Assembly: GCA_025506515.1 (NCBI GenBank)
Contig: CM046457.1
Location: 43,994,288 to 44,058,287 of the forward strand
Direction of reading: 5' to 3'
Source: Flaveria trinervia
Lineage: Eukaryota; Streptophyta; Magnoliopsida; Asterales; Asteraceae
Length of the DNA stretch: 64,000 bases
A program made the translations under genes and the position numbers. Positions 58,431 to 64,000 of the stretch are shown piece after piece. A model generated the notes under the pieces. It ran no database searches and was not told the origin of the DNA. It was given only the letters and a program-made list of their open reading frames with translations. How positions within the stretch are numbered: the stretch's first letter is position 1; every line of letters starts with the position of its first letter.

Positions 58431-58870
58431 GGGGGAGTATTATTGGGTATTCTACCTTTGAAGAAATTAAAGATTTCCAATATTATTAAAGTTGAAGACT
58501 TGAATAACAAAAGCAACAAAAAATTATTAGTCTAGGGTTTATTTTTTTAATTATTGTAAATGCTAGATTAGTATAAATATTAACATATTTCATCATTGTA
58601 AAGTGTGAATGATCTCCATAAAATATGTGGGAATTAGTTCCATCACCTACAACGTCATATCATCATCCTTCATGGATGATGATTTCAACATCAAATCAAT
58701 AAACATCAAGTATTAAACACTTTTGTGTTCATCATTATTATATTTTAGCATCGAATCATCAAGTTTTGTTATTATCAATTTGAATAGCATATCTTAATTG
58801 ATCAACATCAATAAATTGTTCATATCTATGGAACAAATTCATTAGTTAAAATCTTAGATCTTAACTAATC
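58431..58870 (+). repeat. Polypurine tract and LTR-like segment before a gag remnant
   Basis: TTAGGGGGAGTATTAT at 58431-58446 looks like a polypurine tract. The following TGGGTATTCTACC could be an LTR start. A TATA-like AGTATAAATATTA lies near 58570. It ends before the gag start at 58871. Confidence 0.4.
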
Positions 58871-59676
58871 ATGAGCAACTTTGGTGGATCATCTTACTAA
58901 CCTCCAAAGTTGGAAACAAAAGCGGACTTTAAATCCTGGAAAATCAAGTTCAGGAATCATGTAAACTTTACAGATTCAGATTTATGGGTCTTAATAACAG
59001 AAGGTCCTTATATTCCACCCACCCTTGGCCGGATTATAATGACAATAATCAACCCATAAGTACAAAAGATTTGTCACCTGATGATATTAAGAAGGTTAAA
59101 GTTGATATTAAAACATACCATTTGATTAGTATGGCTTTACCAGAGAAAATATTAATCAGGTGTGAGAATTACAAAACAATTAATTCCTTGTGGAAGATTC
59201 TTCACACACCTTTGAAGAGTGATGAAATCAAAAGCATTAGGAAGGACACCCTGCGTTCACAATATGAAACTTTTCATCATATTTAGGGTGAATCAATTCC
59301 TCAACAACTCCATAGGTTCATGCAACTTGTTACAGAGATGAATATTTTGAAGTTGAAATACACAAATGAGGAACTGAACAAAAAGATGCTCCATACTTTA
59401 CCAGAAAGTTAGAAGCAAACTGTATCCATGTTCAAAAACACCATAGAACTCAAAGAAGTTGGATTAGACACTCTAGTGGCTAAAGTTATGGCTCTTGAGA
59501 TGATGAGAAATCAAGAAACAGAGTGTGAAACTCATGTATCACCATATCACTTTAAAGAAACAAGAAGTGCTGGAAGTGCTTTTATGTCCAACACTCATGG
59601 TGATAACTCTTGTACTTTGAGTGAGGATGAAGAGGAAGTAAGTTTCTATGCTTCAAAACCCCCTAAGAAACTGTAG
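58871..59676 (+). pseudogene. copia gag remnant, cut by the next element
   Basis: The ATG at 58871 gives MSNFGGSSY then a stop. The same frame continues PPKLETKADFKSWKIKFRNH. 58984-59286 and 59428-59676 carry a UBN2-type gag (NSLWKILHTPLKSDEIKSIR, then TLPES and LKEVGLDTLVAKVMALEMMR). Stops at 59284 and 59410 interrupt it. The gag is of a different lineage from the neighbouring copia elements. It ends 16 bases before the LTR at 59693. Confidence 0.8.
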
Positions 59677-59692
59677 ATATTAATGAAGAGGC

Positions 59693-60455
59693 TGATGCAA
59701 CCTAAACATCTTTAGTCTTTCCTGCATGCTGCACAAGTGCATTGAAGTGGAATGCTTTAGAAGTTTCACATGTGCAACAGAAATACTCTAAGTGTGAAAT
59801 CTTCCGACCCAGCCAACATTTCTGAAGCCAAAGATGAAGTCTTCCGAAGCCTCAGAGACAAAGTCTTCTGAAGCTTCAAGTTTAGAAAGACAGATTTCTT
59901 CCGAAGACTTTTGGTAACATGCTTTATCTGATGTACTGTTCCATAAAGCTGGACACCTTTCCGCTGCAACTCTGCAAGTCACCAACTAACATGGTTTGGT
60001 GAAAAGGTCCATGCTTTTGGTAACTGTACATTGAGGTCTTGAGTCTGTAACTTTCTACTCTATGTACTTTATCCTTTTTGTAATAGAGTAGGATGTGAGC
60101 TATGGCATGTCATAGTTACTAGTCAAAAGGCAATCTGCCTTTTTATTGATTTTATGTGTGTCTAGTCAATTGTATCCAGCTGGCTTTCAAAGTATAGCCG
60201 CTGTAGGATGTTGTATAAGTATCTCATGTTCTTGTATCTTTTTCTCTTTTTTGTAACACTTCTATAGAACATAGAGAAAGCATATACTGCATTCTTGAAA
60301 ACCAAACACTTGTGTTCTTTGTGTTCTGTCTCATATACTACTTGTGTTCTTAGTGTCATCACTTGGTTAATCCAGTTTACTGTTTGATCTAATTTTAGTT
60401 TATCTCCTCTCTGTGTTTTTGTGTTGTGTAACTCATACCCTTCAACGATCCTGCA
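59693..60455 (+). repeat. 5' LTR of the terminal copia element
   Basis: Ends TCCTGCA at 60455. Contains CTTCCGAAG motifs at 59830-59910. The 3' LTR lies outside the window. Confidence 0.92.
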
Positions 60456-60457
60456 TT

Positions 60458-60469
60458 TGGTATCAGAGC
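60458..60469 (+). promoter_or_regulatory. Primer-binding site, initiator tRNA-Met type
   Basis: TGGTATCAGAGC, two bases after the LTR. Confidence 0.95.
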
Positions 60470-60536
60470 ATTCCAAGCTCTTGATATAAGATCTCACCAT
60501 CTTTAGATCTCTCACACACACATACTAAACTTTTCA

Positions 60537-63160
60537 ATGGCAGCCATTTCCAAAACTGATATGGAAACTGGAACCATGAACAAGTCCCCACTGATCACTC
60601 TTAATGAGTTTGACACCTGGTGTTTAAGAATGGAAGGTTTCATCAGGTCTCTTGATTCAAGAATGTGGGAGTCTATTGAGAATGGACCTTTCATACCCAG
60701 CACACTTCTGCTACTGGTGCTGGTATGATCCCCAAAGATTGGCTAACTACTAATGAAGATAGGAAGAGAGTAGAGATAGACAGAAAAGCCATGACAGCTC
60801 TTCAAACTATCCTTCCAAACTCTATGTACAGAGTTTTAAGAAGTGCAAAACAGCAAGCAGCTATGGGATGCATTGAAACTGATGTATGAGGGTTCTTCTG
60901 AAGCCAAGGAGAACAGAAGGATCTCCTGAAGCAACAGTTTGAAAACTTCACCTTCAAAACAGGTGAAACATGACTCAGCAGTACTTCAGGTATGTTGAGA
61001 TTGTGGATACCCTAGTGGATGGAGGAGTTTCTCTTGAAAACAGAGACATTGTAAGGAAGTTCATGTCCTCACTTCCTAGGCAGTGGACACACTACTGTGT
61101 GGTGATCAAGAGAACTAAAAATCTCAAAACTCTTACTCTGACAGAGTTATATGGGATTCTCAGTGGCTACCAGATGGAGATGAACATGCAAGGTCATCTG
61201 GAAACTCCAACAATAAAATGGGTTCAGCCCTACATGTGGTTGAAAGGGATAGCATAGAACCCAAACATCATCTCTTATGCTACCCTGACAACTCACCCAA
61301 GGGTTCTTTCATCACCTTCCTAGAGACCAAAGAAGAACTACACTCAAGGAAGCCCATTCCAAGAGACAAGCTCTTCTCAAGCTTTTGTGTCCTGATGAAA
61401 GCTGTGGCAACTCTCTTTTCACTCTTGAAGACCTGGACTGTATCCATCCAGATGATCTGGAATACATGGAAATAGTCCAGCAGATGCTCTTCTCACTCAC
61501 AGAGCCAAGAAGTTCTACAAGAGGACTGGAAGGAAGTTCCAAGCAATGCAACCAGTGGAAAGTTTGGATGGACAAAGGCAAAGTCAAGTGTACAACTGTA
61601 ACTGATGGGCCACTTTGCTAGAGAGTGTAAGGCACCTAGAACAAATGGTGGCCAAACACAATCCAGACCAAACTACACTGACAAAGCTCTCCATAATGAG
61701 AAGTCAAAGCAGCAAGCTACCGTTGTGTTGAAGAAGGAGGCTTTGACTGGAGCTTTCAGGTTGAAGATGCCTCTCCAAACCAAGCACTGATGGCAGATCA
61801 TGACGAAGCCAAGGTATTAGAACATCTCTGTACACCTAAATGCATTGCTAAAGTTAACAGGTACACGTCCTAAACTTGGAACTGAGATCTAATATTGAGT
61901 CCTTAAACATTTTTAAATCTGATTTTAGAAAGTCTGAAGATGATTATAAGCTGAAAATAGAGGACTTAGAGAAAACCATTTCAGTTCTAAAACATGAACA
62001 CATAGATTTTAGGACTCAAATTAAAGATCTCATAACCAAGTTAACTGAGTGCCAGGCTGAGCTTGTGATCAGCAAAGCCAGGGCAGAAAAGAGTGTTCTT
62101 GAAGAAGAGACCTTCAAGAACATGATATCCTCATCCCTGCACAACAAAGTGTGCTATCAAAACAGACAGGGACTGGGATCCAATGAGATAGCTCCTCACA
62201 CACAATCTTGTTAGTAAGATCTCCTAGGTGTGGAACTTGTGAAGATGAGCTTCCTCTCATAGATCTTATGAGTGAGGAGGATGAAGAAGAGATAGTGAAG
62301 AATCCCTCTACAAAGAGTGAAGAGGGAGGATTCCAAGAAGGGCCACTATCCTTCTGAGGAGAAAGTGAAGACTGTGATGACCTAAGGCTATGAGAAAGAA
62401 CTTGATCAGAAAGAGCAAAAGAAAGGCAAGGAAGGCTCAAGAGATCAAGGCTACTTTTGACTCTAAGCAGAAACAAGTTTTTATTTCTGCAGGGTTAAAG
62501 TGGTAGGGACTGAAGACATCAACCAAAACTCTGCTAAGAGTTCTGGTTCTTGCTCAACTCATCTCAGCAGCAAGAAGAAGACTGATCTGTTGTGTACCAC
62601 TGCTGCACAGCCTGGTCCATCAAACTCCAAGCACAGTTCTCAGCCCAAGAGGACAGTCTCAGCATCTCAAAGATGAAGGTGGAGAAGGGAAGCGACCAAA
62701 GACAGTCTTACTCTCAAGACAAGGCTCTTGTGAAGAAGAAGATGAATTGTTGTTATGTGTGACAGCACCACTACATTGCAAAGGATTGTCCCTTCAATCC
62801 TAAAGGTACTGTCCATGCGGCCAAAACAAAGGCTTCAAAGAGTTCTAAGAAGATTCAGGCTTGGAAGGAAAACAAGTTTCCTTCGGAAGTTCCAAATCTA
62901 ACAAGAAGGGAAGTGAAAAATTATCTTCGGAAGAATATTTGGTCTCGGAAGAAAGGTGTTCTTCCGAAGCACTGAAGTATGCTGCAGTGTTTGCAGAATC
63001 TTCTGAAGGTTCAGTCATCAAAACTTCTGAAGCTCCAAAAGCTTCTAAAGTTTTGAAGGTCAAGTCCAAGACTCCAAAGGTGGTGTGGACGACTAAGAAA
63101 GACCAAGTGACTAAAATTACTCCATCAAAAACAGCTCAAGATCCTCTTGTACAACCATAG
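60537..63160 (+). pseudogene. gag: copia gag, disrupted
   Basis: The ATG at 60537 gives MAAISKTDMETGTMNKSPL, then the RMEGF segment. Frame changes follow near 60720, 60900 and 60970. A first knuckle near 61590-61640 reads CNCN-like text in one frame and GHFARECKAPR in the next, so it is split. A coiled-coil segment lies at 61876-62214. A second knuckle near 62750-62795 has CCYV, then a TGA, then HHYIAKDCPFNPK. The Ser/Glu-rich tail (62861-63160) is encoded by CTTCGGAAG units. The domain order matches the nested copia gag. Confidence 0.85.
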
Positions 63161-63249
63161 GATCTATTACTGTTATTTACCTTCTACAAGTGAGCCCACG
63201 ACAAGCAAGGCTTGGGTTTCCAGATTAACTAATCATTCTCTTTGTGCAG

Positions 63250-64000
63250 GGACAGCTGAAGACAGACAAAAATGTCTGGATCATAGACAGTGGCAGCTCC
63301 AGGCACATGACTGATAATAGGTCACTACTCAAAACTTTGAAATGATTGATGGAGGACCTGGTTGCTTTTTAAGGAGATGAAGGTGGTTACATTTCTGGTA
63401 GGGGCAAGGTCACAAATGGTAAGCTCAGCATAGAAAAGGTAAAACTTTGTAAAGGAACTTAGATACAATCTTTGAGCGTATCTCAATTTTGTGATCAGAG
63501 TCATAACATGCTCTTTACTGAGCATGATGGCATTGTTCTTAAGCCTGGTGTGGTCATTCCTCATGAGCATATCCTGCTTAGAGCCCCAGGAAAGGAAACA
63601 TGTACAAGATGGATTTGCAATAAACCTCTCCCTCTGGAGAAGTTTCATGCTTTCTGTCTAAAGCCAATAGTGATGAGTCTTTCCTATGGCATAAAAAATG
63701 TGCCATGTAAACTTAAGAACATGAATAAGTTAATTAAGCATGACTTGGTAACTGGAATGCCAAAGAAAGAGTTTACAAGTGATGACCACTGTGTTGCATG
63801 CCTGAAAGGGAAGCAACAAAAGGTATCTCACAAGCCTAAGGAAAAGAACTCAATCACTACTCCCTACACTTGTTACATATGGATCTCTTTAGCCCCACCA
63901 GTGTAATGAGTTTAGGAAGGACCTTACACTGTCTAGTGATCATAGATGACTTTACAAGATTCACTTGGGTTTTCTTCCTTAGAACTAAGGATGAGACTTT
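63250..64000 (+). pseudogene. pol: copia pol start: protease, pre-integrase, integrase (partial)
   Basis: NVWIIDSGSSRHMTDN (about 63270-63320) is the protease active site. After frame changes, MLFTEHDGIVLKPGVVIP, then MNKLIKHDLVTGMP and DDHCVACLKGKQQ form the pre-integrase zinc region. DDFTRFTWVFFLRTKDET at 63947-64000 is the beginning of the integrase core. The rest is beyond the window. Confidence 0.9.

Larger units (their letters stand above)
59693..64000 (+). mobile_element. Ty1/copia element, truncated by the window edge
   Basis: A 763-bp LTR (TGATGCAACC...GATCCTGCA), a tRNA-Met primer site, gag with two zinc knuckles, protease, pre-integrase and the start of the integrase core, running off at 64000. 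The gag start (METGTMNKSPLIT, CLRMEGFIRS) and pol are closely related to the nested copia at 33650-46345. The LTR also matches the solo LTR at 12672. Frameshifts and stops show that it is decayed. Confidence 0.93.

Overview
This window is plant nuclear DNA, best fitting a eudicot with a large, retrotransposon-rich genome; Asteraceae is plausible from the style of the repeats but is an inference. The base composition is AT-rich, genes are sparse and split by GT-AG introns, and most of the sequence is nested transposable elements.

Only two intact host genes are visible. One is an eight-exon gene for a mitochondrial-type 10-formyltetrahydrofolate deformylase (PurU; 14704-18619, +). The other is a three-exon tonoplast aquaporin of the TIP2/delta type (20701-21765, -). 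They lie about 2.1 kb apart, tail to tail, with a long inverted-repeat element between them. A broken GRF-type zinc-finger gene lies at 27365-27781. I see no rRNA gene, no functional tRNA gene and no CRISPR.

Region by region. 1-1382: AT-rich DNA with a degenerate tandem repeat of about 75 bp. 1383-8157: a complete LTR element on the minus strand with 2.8 kb LTRs around only 1.1 kb of non-coding interior, a perfect 5-bp target duplication and a tRNA-like box in each LTR. 8163-14703: gene-poor DNA with a truncated Helitron and a solo copia LTR. 14704-21890: the two host genes. 23142-24365: a Mutator-like element with long inverted ends and a 9-bp duplication. 25036-26057: a short Helitron. 27093-27781: a GRF zinc-finger pseudogene, possibly inside a Mutator-like element. 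29282-29850: a hAT-like MITE.

29982-51875 is the main structure: a 21.9 kb Ty3/gypsy block on the plus strand, with PBS, PPT and 2.1 kb LTRs. It was split between gag and protease by a 12.7 kb Ty1/copia element on the minus strand (33650-46345). That copia element keeps matching 5-bp duplications and carries an additional reading frame after RNase H. The gypsy element itself appears to have landed in an older LTR. 52310-56860 holds a heavily deleted second gypsy lineage (minus). 57000-59692 holds pieces of another LTR element, and 59693-64000 holds a copia element (plus) that runs off the window.

Taken together, no new gene system stands out. The more unusual signals are the tRNA-like box in the large LTRs, a CTTCCGAAG palindrome shared by the LTRs and coding regions of several copia elements (including a perfect 14-bp hairpin), the CATGCGCC and CCCTTTCGAGGG repeat arrays in the gypsy LTRs, and the extra copia reading frame.
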